From contig JAMJFZ010001868.1 in the NCBI GenBank assembly GCA_026225945.1, positions 7,563,501 through 7,627,500 on the forward strand: a stretch of DNA of 64,000 bases, read 5' to 3'. Under the pieces are notes generated by a model. It saw only the letters and a program-made list of their open reading frames with translations, was not told where the DNA came from and ran no database searches. Positions 12,701-24,300 of this stretch are shown here, one piece after another (the first letter of the stretch is position 1; each line of letters begins with the position of its first letter). A program made the position numbers and the translations under genes. This DNA is from Cricetomys ansorgei. Its lineage: Eukaryota; Chordata; Mammalia; Rodentia; Nesomyidae.

Positions 12701-12987
12701 AGATTAACTCGTAAGCCTTTTTTAAGGCTCCTTTTTTAAGGCACATTTTTCTTCCTACCACGGACAGCTTGAACACAGCTATTGGTTACCATACATGCCT
12801 AAGCTAAGCAGTGTAATTCCAGCATCCTTCTGTGTGTTTCATGAGGCTCTGTGCTAATGACTACCTGGATGACTTGACAGAGATAGAAATGATGCAGCAA
12901 AGTGTTTTTCCCATAGTTCTTGTAAATTCTAGAAGGGAAATGTCCATCATTTGCTGCATTTAGCAATCATGGTCTGTAGTAGTACTC
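9771..12987. other. Unassigned intron with a CpG-richer stretch
   Basis: No gene recognised. Open frames at 10034-12613 are short and lack domains. About 11900-12110 holds an unusual density of CpG for this window (ttcgtg, ttcgga, aacgta, aacgctctcgtg, gtcgtt). About 11845-11895 carries an ID-like cccaggctcaataccagg. The 12100-12430 part is C/T-rich with Ala/Pro-type frames. Confidence 0.55.
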
Positions 12988-13299
12988 TGCTGTGGGAGGT
13001 CAGCAAACAGGACAAGGAGGCATTTTCATAGGTGGAAGCCCTGCCAGACCTCAGCAGAGGTAATCACCATTATGGCCAGTGCCATCCTCACAGCAGAACC
13101 ACTAGTATCTCAAAGCAGGTGTTTTTATTCTTTCAGAACTCCTCAGGTGTTCTACTGATACCATGTGCAGATCATTAGCAATTAAACAACCCCCACATAA
13201 AGCCAATACCTGAAAATAATACAGAATGCCCTAGGCAGACCTTCACCCAACAGTTCATAAAAACATTTTAAAACATAACTAAAAATAAACTTCCCAACA
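12988..13299 (-). mobile_element. Shorter LTR of the same family as 4785-5319
   Basis: It shares with the 4785-5319 LTR the segments gacctcagcagagg, ctcctcaggtgttct followed by actgatac, cataaagccaatacctg and the terminal aataaacttcccaaca. About 200 bp between actgatac and cataaagcc are missing relative to that copy. The left end (tgctgtggg) is diverged and no clear target duplication was found. Confidence 0.62.
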
Positions 13300-13515
13300 A
13301 TGGCCTTTACAAGACTATAGATGAAGCTTCTATTTCCTCAAGGTAGAAAGATGGTAGTGAGAAAGTATTCGTTCTTTGACATTTTTTCCAAAACTTTATG
13401 TTTGAAAATTTAAAAATTCAGTCTTATCTTAATAGTTTGGAGAGTCAAACAGAACATCATAAACACACCTTAATTGATACTTAATATTGTTAACCATATT
13501 AGTACTAATTCAGAC

Positions 13516-13738
13516 CAGTGGTTCTCAACCTGTGGGTCAAGACCCCTTTGAGTGCCAAAGGAACCTTTCAAGGGGTTGCATAAGACCATCTGCGTATCAG
13601 ATATTTACATTACAATTCATAACAATAGCAAAATTGTAGTTATGAAGTAGCAACGAAAAATAATTTTATGGTTGGGGTCAACACAACATGAGGAACTGTA
13701 TTAAAGGGTAACAGCACCAGGAAAGTTGAGAACCACTG
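13516..13738 (-). mobile_element. URR1-like hAT-Charlie DNA transposon (MITE)
   Basis: A 223-bp element with terminal inverted repeats cagtggttctcaacc and gttgagaaccactg. It is flanked by 8-bp duplications attcagac (13508-13515) and attcagat (13739-13746), 7 of 8 identical, the hAT target-site length. Internal ggttgcataagaccatctg and tatgaagtagcaac are typical. It is too short to encode transposase. Confidence 0.85.
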
Positions 13739-13754
13739 ATTCAGATCCTTAATT

Positions 13755-13860
13755 TTATTCATTTACTCACAAAGTTCTTAAAGCCCTTATTGTGCATGAT
13801 GAACTATTCTCGATAAAATAAGGACCTTGGTTTAAAGTACCCTACAATCCATCATACAAA
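13755..13860 (-). repeat. Possible MIR/L2 relic
   Basis: catttactcac, then cccttattgtgcatgatga and an aaggaccttgg segment weakly follow the reverse 'tttattgagc...tgtgcca' end of ancient MIR/L2 elements. Highly diverged. Confidence 0.3.
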
Positions 13861-14043
13861 CACCATGCAAAACAGTCACTAACATAAAACAATTCAAGAC
13901 TTATCAGAAAGAAAAAAAAAGCAGTGGGTTGAGGGATGGAGAGTTGAGTGTGGGAGTAAGTAGGCTGATACTTACATTCACTGCTGTGGATGGAGAGGTA
14001 GAAAGCCAAAAGTTGCAATACTATTAAATAAAAAGTAAGCCAG

Positions 14044-14388
14044 TGTGGTGGTTTGAGTAGGATGGACCACCATAGGCTCATATATTTCAATGCTTAGTCA
14101 TTGAAGTGATGCTACTTGACATGGAGGAGGAGGTATGGCCTTGCTGGAGGAAGTGTGTCAACAGGGGTGGGTTTTGGGGTTTCAAATGTTCAAGCCAGGC
14201 CCATTGTCCCCCTCTCTTCCTGTTGCCTGCCGATTCTGATATAAAGCTCTCAGCTCTTTCTCCAGAACCTTATCTGCCTGTGTGCCATGCTTCCCACCCT
14301 GATGATCCTGGACTAAACCTGTTCTCCTTTAGAAGAGTTTCCATGATCATGATGTCTCTTCACAGCAATAGAAACCCTAACTAAGACA
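14044..14388 (+). mobile_element. MT-type MaLR solo LTR, 345 bp
   Basis: It begins TGTGGTGGTTTGAGTAGG, contains ggccttgctggaggaagtgt, gctctcagctctttctcc and tcttcacagcaatagaaacc, and ends CTAAGACA. Perfect 5-bp duplications GCCAG flank it (14039-14043 and 14389-14393), the ERVL-type length. No internal sequence, so it is a solo LTR. The 92-residue frame inside it is not a gene. Confidence 0.88.
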
Positions 14389-14393
14389 GCCAG

Positions 14394-15159
14394 ATGTTTA
14401 TGACATACCAAAGCCAAAAAAATCAAGCGTCAAGGGTTGAGAGATCTGTTCACTGCCACCAAGACACTCAGCAGTTTATCTCTCTGGCCACTGTCTTCTT
14501 CCCTTGCTACAGTCGATACCCCAATATTTCCTGTCACTGTTATGAATAAAAATGGTCTGTATAAAGTAAATCCTAACTATGATTAATTATCCCACAGGTT
14601 CAGTGAACTCATTACAGTTAAGTTTGCAGAATTAGAGGTTATTTCAGTGGCCCCTGACATAACTACTTTAAGATAAAATATGGCAGTATCAGTGACTTCT
14701 AAATGGGGAACTGTTGACCCCACCACCCTACGTGGTCTGAGCTACATCTCAAGCACTTTGTCAAATCTCCGTTTCTGTAGTGACAGATTTTTCCACCATT
14801 GTTCCATAGAGTCTCAGTGCCATGACTAGTCACTACCTTTCCTATAGACAGGCCACGCCAGGATCCATTTAACTGATGTGTGTCAACAATAGCTGCAGTG
14901 TTTACATTTGAGTCATAAAATACTTCAGTCTCCTCAAAGTCCTTCCTACTAAATCTCTATCAGTCTCTGTTATTGATAAACTACGGATATGTGTGTGTTC
15001 TTGTATATGTGAATAGACCTATATACATGTGTATATACATATATGTATACACATACATGTGTATACATCTATATATATTATATATAGCTGTATATAATAT
15101 ATATAAAGTAAGAAACTTTATCCTTTGGTCAAGTTTCTTCTAGAGAGCAAAATAGGCTG
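14394..15159. other. Unassigned intron with TATA/TGTA simple sequence
   Basis: About 14990-15110 is an impure TATATG/TGTATA run with several self-complementary stretches (for example tatatacatatatgtata). Otherwise nothing recognised. Confidence 0.65.
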
Positions 15160-15570
15160 CTTTGTTCGGAGAATAAGTAAGTGTGAGAGCTCAGTCATAG
15201 ATGGAACCTGTATATCATCCCCCTCTCCAAGGCTCATAGAGCATCATGAAAGAGGGAGTGGGAAGAACGTAAGTACCAGAGGGTGGAGAGTAGTGCTGTG
15301 AAATGTTGACCTTTAGACGTGACATGGCTGTTGCATCTATTGGTAGTTGAAGGCTGCTGAGGGAGAGGAGAATCACTCTCCTTTGAAAATGTGGCTTCTG
15401 GTAGTGGATGGCCCTACCCATGTGTATACGAACATCAATATCTAGGACTCGGGGAATTGTGAGAGAAACAGGGTAGAGGCACTAGAGAAAACTAGAGGGA
15501 GGTAATGATGCCCATATGATAAAAATCTATTGTGCAAATTCATGACATTTTCAAAGAATAAATTAAAATA
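15160..15570 (+). mobile_element. L1 3' UTR (Lx-like), forward
   Basis: Landmarks in order: ctctccaaggctcatagagc, atcatgaaagagggagtggg, taccagagggtgga, gacatggctgttgcat, gtggcttctggtagtggatg, ccatgtgtatacgaaca, and a final ttcaaagaataaattaaaat A-rich end. These match rodent L1 3' UTRs in sense orientation. No ORF2 remains. Confidence 0.7.
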
Positions 15571-16214
15571 TTGTTAAAAATAGAATACTTTGGAAAACAT
15601 AACTTCCTTAGATCCCTGGAGTATTTCTAAATGTTGTAAATCAATGGTTATTTAACAATGGCTAAATAATTTAAGAGTCCTATAGATTTTTTCCCCAAAG
15701 TGCTATTACTCTGTATACATAAATACATTAAGTTGAAATCTAATATTTGGCATTTTGTTGTCACTCAAGATCTTATCAAGGGAACAAAAGAACTACGCAC
15801 CATATTAAGGGCTCCATATTTGGATCTGTATTTGAATCCCCATAGTGTGGGAATTAAAAACATGCACAAATATTACAAAAGCTGGCAAGCAGAAGGGAGG
15901 GGCATTGGAGGGAGGGGAAGCCAACTTCAGTGGTTTTAGCAGCTACAAATGACTGAGCAAAGGCCTTCCTCTGTAATGAACTTACCTCAATTAGTGGGAT
16001 TTCAGCATACAAATTTTCTAGGGACACAAGCATTAGACCAGAGCAATTCCAAACGCCTCTTTCTGACAAACTCAAACCTGGAGAAGAAGATTCTGGGGAA
16101 CTCTTTTCCAATTCTTTCTCTGCAAAAGTTGTAATGATGTTGCTAACTTGATAACAAGCCACATAGGAGTCCCTGGAATCCCTTCTTGTATTATTTTTAA
16201 GTTTCCACTTTATT

Positions 16215-16320
16215 TATTTCAATAATTATTTAATGAGATCATCTTATGTGCAATGAACCAAACAAAGCTCCAGCTCTTGTATGCCTACGTCTTGGTAGAG
16301 CTTGCTCTCTACACCAGTTT
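16215..16320 (-). repeat. Possible MIR/L2 relic
   Basis: ttcaataattatttaatgag, then cttatgtgcaatgaacc and ccagctcttgtatgcc follow the reverse order of the ancient 'tttattgagcacctactatgtgcca' repeat end. Confidence 0.4.
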
Positions 16321-16415
16321 GCAACTGGGAAGAATTTTTAAGTTTGGGGGTTATTTACAAATTTGTAGAACTCTAAGAATATAGTAGCACTTCTGCTATT
16401 TTGAGGAACAACTTT

Positions 16416-16446
16416 GTAACCAGTTAACCAGTTAACCAGTTAACCA
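16416..16446. repeat. (GTTAACCA)n short tandem repeat
   Basis: gtaacca followed by three perfect gttaacca units, then a truncated copy. Each unit contains the palindrome gttaac. Confidence 0.9.
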
Positions 16447-17506
16447 CAAAGGCAAGCAAGTGTCCCCACTGAGTCACCAGATGACACTTCTTGATGCTCC
16501 ATCTCAGTCCCACACCATCAGCCGTGCTCCAGCAATGTAATCATGATCATATACGACACCTGTGTGACACGGTGTGGATTTTTACCTTCACAAAATATCT
16601 AGCAGGTAATTTTTCTGTTAGTGAAAAATCTGGGATATACAATGGAAAACACTGTAATTGATAATCACTGTTGGATGCCAAATTAGGTCTTAACTTCAAT
16701 TTATTTCTTTTTCTACCATACCATACTGCTTGATTTACTTTAAAATAACTATGATCAGCATTTACTATATGTAAATTTCTAGAGTTTCAAAGGCTTCTTC
16801 CCTCTAATCATGTTTACTGTTCACATAAAATCGTTCCTACAACTAAAATTCTAAACCAAAGTGTCTGGAAGAGTCCCTTTTGTTGTTTTATGGGAAATGG
16901 ATGGCACTGTTTTCTAACTTGCTGAGGAGACAAATCTCAGAACCTAATCCATTTCTGGCTGTCACTATAATGACTCAATAAGCTCTTTTATCTCAGAAGA
17001 AACCTTCATAAATCTTCCTTTGACAAGACCCCTCTTCCAATAAATAAGTTACTTGGACAAATTCCTATCTGTGTTTAAGTCCTGAAGTATTTATGTCTGG
17101 CAATAATATGTATAGTAATTTTTGAGAAATACAAACACTTAGAATCTTGGAGACAGAAAAGACTGTTTTGGCCAACTCTATCACACAGACTTTAGTAGAG
17201 TCAGATCTCCTGACGCTCAGTGACATTGTGGTCAAAATTACATGGCTAGTTCTTTGAAAGGAGGCTCTTGTATATGAATTGGACTTAATGATCCAATAAG
17301 CACATGCTATGCCATATATAGAGAATATAGCAAAACATTGAGAGTATTCTCCAGCTTAAAATATGCTTGGACCAACACAAAGCAACCAAAAAATGTAAGA
17401 TGAGGAAATAATGGTTTGTAGAATCTAGCTGCTGTAATTTAATGAAGGAATAGAAAAAGAATCTATTTTTTTAATCTTCACCTCATTCTACAAAAAGTAT
17501 GAGACA

Positions 17507-17507
<1 letters not shown>

Positions 17508-17552
<45 letters not shown>
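17508..17552. repeat. (CA)n microsatellite
   Basis: About 22 uninterrupted CA units, followed shortly by two telomere-like ccctaa units at 17571-17582. Confidence 0.95.
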
Positions 17553-17554
<2 letters not shown>

Positions 17555-17962
17555 TGCAAACTTGAAACAAACCCTAACCCTAACTAAAACAAAAGAAATC
17601 TAGAAAAGAAAAATAAAAAACTCAGACCTGTTAATAAGGACAGAAAGCAGTGGGAAATGGACTCCAGAATTACTAGTTATCTAGTGTTTGTAATAAAGCA
17701 ATTACAAACAATGCATAAGACTGAAACTTTCTCTTTCTGAAGAGACATGAGTGATATTTACCCAGAAGATTTTTCAGAAAGAAGCCCTAAGTTGCACTCC
17801 GTTTTTTCTATGCAACCCATCAATATGATCCATCAGCAGAACAACAAAGTACAATTAAGTAAAAAAAGAATCTGTTAGATCCAAAATTATATTGCTGAGG
17901 AAGCCGACAAACTGTATGTTTACGGGAAGTTACAGGAAGGCACCACTCCGAGTGTATTGTAA
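17553..17962. other. Unassigned intron
   Basis: A-rich sequence with no recognised element. Confidence 0.6.
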
Positions 17963-18040
17963 AGCAGGGACTGAAGATGTAGTTCAAGGAAGAGTGTTTA
18001 CCTAGTAGATATGAAGCTGCAGTTTCAATCCTTGGAACCA

Positions 18041-18043
<3 letters not shown>
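17963..18043 (+). mobile_element. ID-type SINE
   Basis: agggactgaagatgtagttc, then gtgtttacctagtag and tttcaatccttggaacca follow the tRNA-Ala-derived ID consensus order, with recognisable A and B box positions. It ends in the CA repeat at 18044. Confidence 0.65.

Positions 18044-18082
<39 letters not shown>
18044..18082. repeat. (CA)n tail of the ID SINE
   Basis: About 19 CA units directly abut the SINE end. The complementary strand gives a Cys/Val run inside a spurious frame at 17820-18191. Confidence 0.93.
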
Positions 18083-18084
<2 letters not shown>

Positions 18085-18185
18085 TGTAGAGAAACAGTTA
18101 TTATCTGGCCTTTAATGATTTCTTTCTGAACACTATTTACGGCAACATAGAAAGCTAGAAGATCGACGTTGCATTTTTTTCTTTT

Positions 18186-18462
18186 TTCCATGTGTGTGCA
18201 TGTGCATGTGTATATCTAAGGATGCTTGCATATGTGTATGGGCACATGCATGTGCATGTGCAAGACCAAACTCGATGTCAAGAATGATTCAATTACTGAT
18301 ATGGCTAGCAGTGCTATTCAGCTTGCTCTGGGGACCCAATCTGCACTTTCAGAGGTTTGAATGACATGCTCACTCTAGGTTCCAAAGATCCTAACTCATG
18401 CCCTCACAATCATTTTAACCACTAAGCCATTTCCCCAGCCACAGCTTTGCAATACTTCCGCA
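18186..18462 (-). mobile_element. Diverged B4-type SINE, reverse
   Basis: A TG/CATG-rich left end (the tail in reverse) is followed by gacccaatctgcac and cactaagccatttccccagc, the reverse complement of the SINE head. The middle is poorly preserved. Confidence 0.55.
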
Positions 18463-18832
18463 AGAGCCATGGTGTGGGTACGCGGTCATGCTGTCTACAG
18501 CTGCTTCATAAGTTTAAATAAGCAATTGAGAGGAAATGAATGTGATCGGGGGCTTAAATATATGTCTGAGCCATGTTTCAGACATTTACACAAAACCCAG
18601 CTTTCAAAAATAAGTCGATCCTGGATCAAGAGAAAAATAGTTATGCAAACAACATGAGAAAAGTTCGGAGTGATTTCCTGGAAATAGGTCTTGAACTTGA
18701 ACAAATAGAAAGAAAAAGGAAGTTTTACACATGCAGGAAATGCACCACAACACTACAGAGAGGGAAGAGTGTAGATAGAAAAGAAACAGATTTTATTGAG
18801 ATCAACATTTAGAATTTGAAATGCAGTCATTT
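18463..18832. other. Unassigned intron
   Basis: Overlapping short frames on both strands with no domain. No repeat recognised. Confidence 0.6.
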
Positions 18833-19110
18833 GACTGGAGAGATATCTCCATGGTCAAGAGCACTTGCTGCTCTTTCAGGTGATTTCAAGCTTGATTCCC
18901 AGCACACACATGGTGAATCACAACGGTCTGTAACACCAGTTCTGAGGGATTGGATGCCTTCTTCTGATCTCTGTGAACACCAGGCACTCATGTGGTACAC
19001 ATACATACATGAAGGCAAAACACACACATGCACACACAAACACACATACACACACACACAAACACACATACACACACACACCACGCACATGAAAATAAAT
19101 AAATCTAAAT
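18833..19110 (+). mobile_element. B3/B2-family SINE
   Basis: Landmarks in order: gactggagagatatctccat, aagagcacttgctgctcttt, ttgattcccagcacacacat, atgccttcttctgatctc, catacatgaaggcaaaacac, then a CA-rich stretch and aaataaataaatc at the tail. Confidence 0.82.
19019..19085. repeat. Impure CA repeat in the B3 tail
   Basis: (CA)n interrupted by aaacacacata units, giving an imperfect 18- to 20-bp periodicity. Confidence 0.85.
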
Positions 19111-19499
19111 TTAAGAAAATAAAATGTAGTCACAATGGATCATAACCCCAATTCACTTTGATCCTTTTAACGGAAATACAGACAGTGGGAAGCTCTTTAA
19201 TTTAGTATGACAGCATTGGTTTGAAAGAATTTCAAGCCAATGAATTCAGTAAGTGAATTTGTTTTGATGACCTTTGCTAATTTGTTGAATGTGTGAAAAT
19301 CCCCTGCAGACTTCCTAACTGTTCCAAAGCTAAAAATAATGACCTCACCAAGGCTCCACCAACTCGCAATTCCGAAACTAGCTGAGAAGGCTGCTGAGCC
19401 TTAGCTCCCAACATGCTCAGAAACACACAGCCTACCATGTTTCCTCTCTGCAGGAAAATGTCTGTGCATAAACATCGTGCAATAAGCCGCTAGTAACCA

Positions 19500-19620
19500 C
19501 TGGTAACAGTGGCTCAGAAACTTTAAACTAAGTTGCTCAAACATGCACAGCTAGTCAAGTCCAGAGATCTTAACTCATACCTTCCTGCCTCGGCATCTAG
19601 TGCTCTTAACTTCAACATGA
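19500..19620 (-). repeat. MIR fragment
   Basis: aactaagttgctcaaacatg, cacagctagtcaagtccaga and ctcataccttcctgcctc follow the reverse MIR order (ttgcccaa..cacacagctagtaagt..). Diverged. Confidence 0.5.
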
Positions 19621-21042
19621 CATAAATTTTGTCAGCATTTTAGGATTGTTATAGGTTTAATAACTAAACACTTTCATTAACATTATGAAAGACAATAAGA
19701 GAAACAAATTCCTATGGGGAGGGAGAATCATACATTTTAGAGGCTAACTTCAAACCTGAAAGATCAGCAGCCCAGACTCCTGTAGTTGCCAATGAAGACT
19801 TAAGCTATCCACTTCACAATGAGTCATTCCTCAATGCTGCCCACTGCTGAGTCTTGTTAGGGGCAATAATACAATGGTTTGGGTATAAGACAGTATCCAG
19901 ACAGCGGTTACCACATTCTTCTGGTGCCACAGTGGTATTACACGAATACAGTGCTCAATATTGGTGCTCTGATTTTGAAATAAAAATCTCCTGGGGCCCA
20001 GGAAATATTAAAATTAAAAGAGCACACAGGTATCTGTGTTTGAATCTGTATCACCATATAACTGTTATGTACTTAGGGTGTTTTCTCCTATCTTCTGAAC
20101 ATACAGGCAATTTATCATGTTCTTGTTGCTTGCTAGACACATGGTCACACTTACTCAGTTTGCATATTTGAATTTGCTGATTTGGGGATATTTAGTTTCT
20201 TACTCCATAGTAGTAAGGGTTCAGAAAGCAGGAAGAATGAAATGTCACAGGGTTTTCCTGGCCTATGTCTTTATTCATTTCTTTCAAATATTTTTAGTTA
20301 AACAGGGATTATCGAGCAGTATAAAAATGTAATAGGAGTGGGATTACAGCTGAGTAGGGGGCTTCTCTATAGCCCTAGGTCCCATTTCCAGGACAGGAAA
20401 ATAGTGGGGGAGAGAGGATGGAATGAAAGATGGAAGGGATTGGGGGGTGTCCATCATATTTTTTACTTTAGCTCAACAAAAGCAAGACACATATTAAGGT
20501 TTGTGATAAGTTACTTCCTTGTTGTATCCATCAAAGGGAAACTCATATCTCATGGTTGATTGCTTATTGTTAAGGCAAAGAAAAAATCGAAGTTAATATT
20601 TTGGGAAATCTTGACAAGATCACAAAGACCTTGGGTTTCCTTTCTAACTTACAAAAGAATGAGTCCTTGTCCACCTCCACCATGGCGGGGTAGAAGAGAG
20701 AGGATGCGGCTCCCACCAATGACTGCTTCCTTATTGAAATGGGGATGGCAGTGCTCATATAGAGATGTCACTGAGCCCTGTGTACACCAGACACATATTC
20801 CTAACTTTCACTTTTTTCCGTCAAACTTGTCCATGGCTGAAGAATTTTCCAAGCCTTTCCTAGAAATAGCTGTACCTTACTCTGTCTTCTCCATCTCTCT
20901 CCCTTCCTATTAACTAGTAGCAGTGATTCCAGTTCTTGTTACCTTCATATTTCCACTCATCATTTGCACTCTTCCTTCTTGCTTTTGTGGTTTATGTATT
21001 ACCTTTTTGTGTATTCATTCTCCTATCCTCACAAGAGTACAC

Positions 21043-21059
21043 CAACACACACACACACC

Positions 21060-21088
<29 letters not shown>
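21043..21088. repeat. (CA)n followed by a 28-base poly-A run
   Basis: acaccaacacacacacacacc is followed by an uninterrupted A run at 21061-21088. No SINE or L1 body is recognisable upstream, so its origin as a retrotransposon tail is unproven. Confidence 0.9.
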
Positions 21089-21090
<2 letters not shown>

Positions 21091-21793
21091 ACGAAGGGCC
21101 TTGTATGTCTGACAATACCTTTATACTCCCCTGAATTTGATACAATTGATGTCTGTGTGACTTTTATGCTACAAATCAATTTGATGTGTGAGTACATTCA
21201 TCTCATAAATGTTTCTACTATACCTTTCCAGAGGTTGATCATATCCTTTAAGAATGAAAATACTCCATTTTTCACAAATGAAAATAATCCTAAAAAGAAT
21301 TAGAGGTGGGGGCAAAGTTATTTGATCTTGCAGTGGCTAAAACAGAAAAACAGAATCTTCTAAGGATTTTCTGGGATCATTCTGTGAGGCTATAAGTTGC
21401 TTTCTGTGGCTGTTTGCATCCCTACCTATGGCTATAACTATTATAACATCACTCTGGTCCCAGATTTCAACTCAGTAGGCCTAATTACTCTTTTTCTAAT
21501 TTATAAAAATTGGTGGCACTAGTAGAGCTGCTATATCAAGGACCCTGAGGGAGCAATAACTCTCCTGCTGCACTTAAATGGATCTATCTATTCGCTTGGT
21601 TCATCAGCTGTGTGAGTCACAAGCAAGACTTCTGTTGGACTGAGGTTAAGTTTGGATTCTGCAGCCAGATGCATCATGCAGCTCTACCCTTTTCCAGTTT
21701 TGTCATCTTGTGCAAGCTAGCTAGCCCTTATAACAATGTATTTCCTCACCTACAATATAATACATACCTCAGAGGCTACTGGAAGCATTACAT

Positions 21794-22138
21794 TGTCGTC
21801 GTCAATGCTCTGTTGTGTGAAGAGACACCGTGACCACAGCAACTCTTATAAAGGAAAGCATTTAGCTGAGGCTTGCCTACAGTTTCAGAAGTTTAGTCCA
21901 TTATCCTCCTGGCAGGGAGCATGGTGGCAGTCAGGCAGATGTGGTAGCTGAGAGCGCTACATCCGGACCCCCAGACAGCAGAAAGAGAGCCACCTGGCTT
22001 AGATTTGGCTTCCAAAACCTCAAAGTCCTCCAACCTACCCAGTGAAACACTTGCTAAAATAAGGCCATGATTATTCCATGGTGACCAAGCATTCAAATCT
22101 ATGAGCCTATGGGGGCCATTCTTATTCAAACCACCACA
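21794..22138 (-). mobile_element. MT-type MaLR solo LTR, reverse
   Basis: In reverse it carries gagacaccgtgaccacagca, ttataaaggaaagcattt, tttagtccattatcctcctg, tatgagcctatgggggccat and ends ccaccaca. Near-matching 5-bp flanks tacat (21789-21793) and gacat (22139-22143) suggest the target duplication. Same family as 14044-14388. Confidence 0.78.
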
Positions 22139-23094
22139 GACATCTAAAGACACGAGTACAGGACCTGGCACCTGATGCGTGCAATGAAGGTGGCTACTGC
22201 TCAGTACACAGCACATCGTTTGGCACTCAGCAAACATTTTGTGTGTAACTGACGAATGAATAATCGATGGATGAATGAACCCTTTCTCTTAGCTAATAAA
22301 CTCAACTTGAGTAATGTCACCTAACTCCCTGGTAAACAATATGAGTAACAAAAAATACAATGTCTGTATGTCCCCTCCTGTATACCACTGGTGCTGCGCA
22401 CACAGCGTACATCAGCAACTGACCGAGTAAAATTACCAGTGACGAAACAAATGGAAATGTCTGATTTCACACTGACTTTTGGGATGACAAAACATGTTTT
22501 GAAGAAATTCAAAAATTGAATTCATATATCTGAGAATGCTTGTATTTATAGGAACACCCTCTAGTTTTCAAATCCTGTTCAGAAGATGGATGCTTCCAAG
22601 GAACAATTTGGGGGCAAAGATTTTCTCCGTCTTGTATCCAAGCTGATATTCCCTTGTCTGCAGCTGTCTCCCTCCAGCTGCACTTATACTCAGGACAAAA
22701 GAAGAAACGGAGAGACGATAGGTTCTGAGGTTCGGGAGCAAATGGCACGAGTAAATAGACCTTTCTCTTCTTGTGTTAAGAGATTGATGCTTTGATGCAG
22801 CATGGAGAAGCAGGTCATTGACCTTAATAAAAATAGTTTGAACGATTTGATCTAGTTTTTATATTGTTCTTGTTTGAAGCTAGTTCTTTTATCTATAAAG
22901 TTCCCAGCACGCCATGTTTGTTAATAATATCATGCAGAAAAGGAAATTGCGAAATAATTTACATTTGTTTTTGTTCTGTCAGTTAAAATCAAGTAAAATC
23001 AGGTAAAAATATCGTCTCATTGATTTTTTTTTTTTTGGTGTTGCTGTAAGCTAACAAGCTGTTACAGAGGCTTTCAGTTTTGCCCAGTGCTATT

Positions 23095-23270
23095 TATATA
23101 TACTGTATTATGCCCAATTCTCACAAACATCCTCCAGGGTCAGGCATATAGAATTTATTTTTGCTTTACAAATGGAAAATCTGATACCCGAGGTGAGAAA
23201 CCTACCTATGATGTTAAGCAAGAAGTCCCAGCCTTTCTGATTCAAAGGTTCATGCTTTTCAATGTGTTCC
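23095..23270 (-). repeat. MIR-like fragment
   Basis: ttctcacaaacatcctcc, ttgctttacaaatggaaaat, gatacccgaggtgagaaacc and gttaagcaagaagtcc follow reverse MIR order (..cagatgaggaaactgagg..gttaagtgacttgccc). Confidence 0.5.
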
Positions 23271-23427
23271 TCTGTTATGATGAGATATTTTCCAAGGAAT
23301 CAGTATCTTCATGAGAAACAAAAACAATGTTGGCCCTTCATCTAATACCCACCACACCAAGACTCTCAGCACACATCAATTAGGAAGCTTTGAATAAAAC
23401 TTTGAGAGTCACTCAGGCAGCAATGGT

Positions 23428-23456
23428 ATAAATAAATAAATAAATAGATAAATAGA

Positions 23457-23499
<43 letters not shown>

Positions 23500-23500
23500 A
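23428..23500. repeat. (AAAT)n microsatellite
   Basis: About 18 tetranucleotide units aaat with two or three gata variants. The reverse strand gives a Leu/Phe/Ile/Tyr frame that is an artefact. Confidence 0.95.
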
Positions 23501-24159
23501 TGGCATAGCAGATTGGAGTATAGTTCTAAAAACAACAGAAATAAAAATAATTTCTGTGGCCAGTAGTAAGCATTCTTAAATCTCAATTCATATATGTAGT
23601 GTGTATTTGCCACTTACTGAGAACTCAGCATTTCTGTTTCACATATCTGTCACCTTGAAGTCAAAGCCTATCTCCCATTGTCAAACCTGCAAACAACTGA
23701 TGCATCCACTGTGGCAAAAAACAGCTCTATAACAGCAGCTGCTGGAGTGGTCCTAGTGGCCTCATCCATTCTCCACCCTCGACAGCACTGATGTTAAGAG
23801 TGATTTTAGGACAGGCGAAGTGGAGAATTCCTAAGACTAATTCTAAGCCATCCATGTGGACTTCTGGCCTCAGAGCCTGGTTTCTTTGTGGTCTCAGGAA
23901 GCACTCTCTCTTTGTGCTCTCTGTGAACTATCGAACATTTTTGAAATAGCTTTTAATAACATTTTTTTCTGCCTAAACTAACCATAGATGATTCTTACTG
24001 CCCCCAATGAAGACATCTAGAAGAAATAGTACATACTGTTATATAGATATACATACACACTATTAACGTGGAACCCATAACTGGCCTGGCATGTCCTGAG
24101 AGCTCATGATGGGACAAGACACGATTCCAAATACTTCAAAAAGCATTTCAGCCTAAAAT

Positions 24160-24300
24160 CCTCATTCATTCATTCACACTTTTCAGATAAGGAAACTATG
24201 ATGTCAAGGGGTTAGATGACCTGCTCTAAGACTTATTTTTAGAAAGAGGTAAAGTCAGACCTCAACTGTTATGTCACTAAGCCTGAATGAATGATGCAGA
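24160..24300 (-). repeat. MIR fragment
   Basis: ttttcagataaggaaactat, gatgtcaaggggttagatga, cctgctctaagac and aggtaaagtcagacct follow the reverse MIR core. Confidence 0.6.

Larger units (their letters stand above)
15571..17507. other. Unassigned intron
   Basis: No gene recognised. Contains the 8-bp tandem repeat at 16416, a possible MIR/L2 relic at 16215-16320, and overlapping short frames at 15700-16162 that have no domain. Confidence 0.6.
19131..21793. other. Unassigned intron
   Basis: Apart from the MIR fragment and the poly-A run, no element is recognised. Several open frames of 60-126 codons (19854-21303) overlap one another, lack domains and are not convincing genes. Confidence 0.55.

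Noticed and set aside
17571..17583. Telomere-like ccctaaccctaa
   Set aside because: Only two hexamer units beside a CA repeat; not an interstitial telomeric tract.
21061..21088. Poly-A run as the tail of a processed pseudogene
   Set aside because: No mRNA-like body, poly-A signal or target duplication was recognised upstream.
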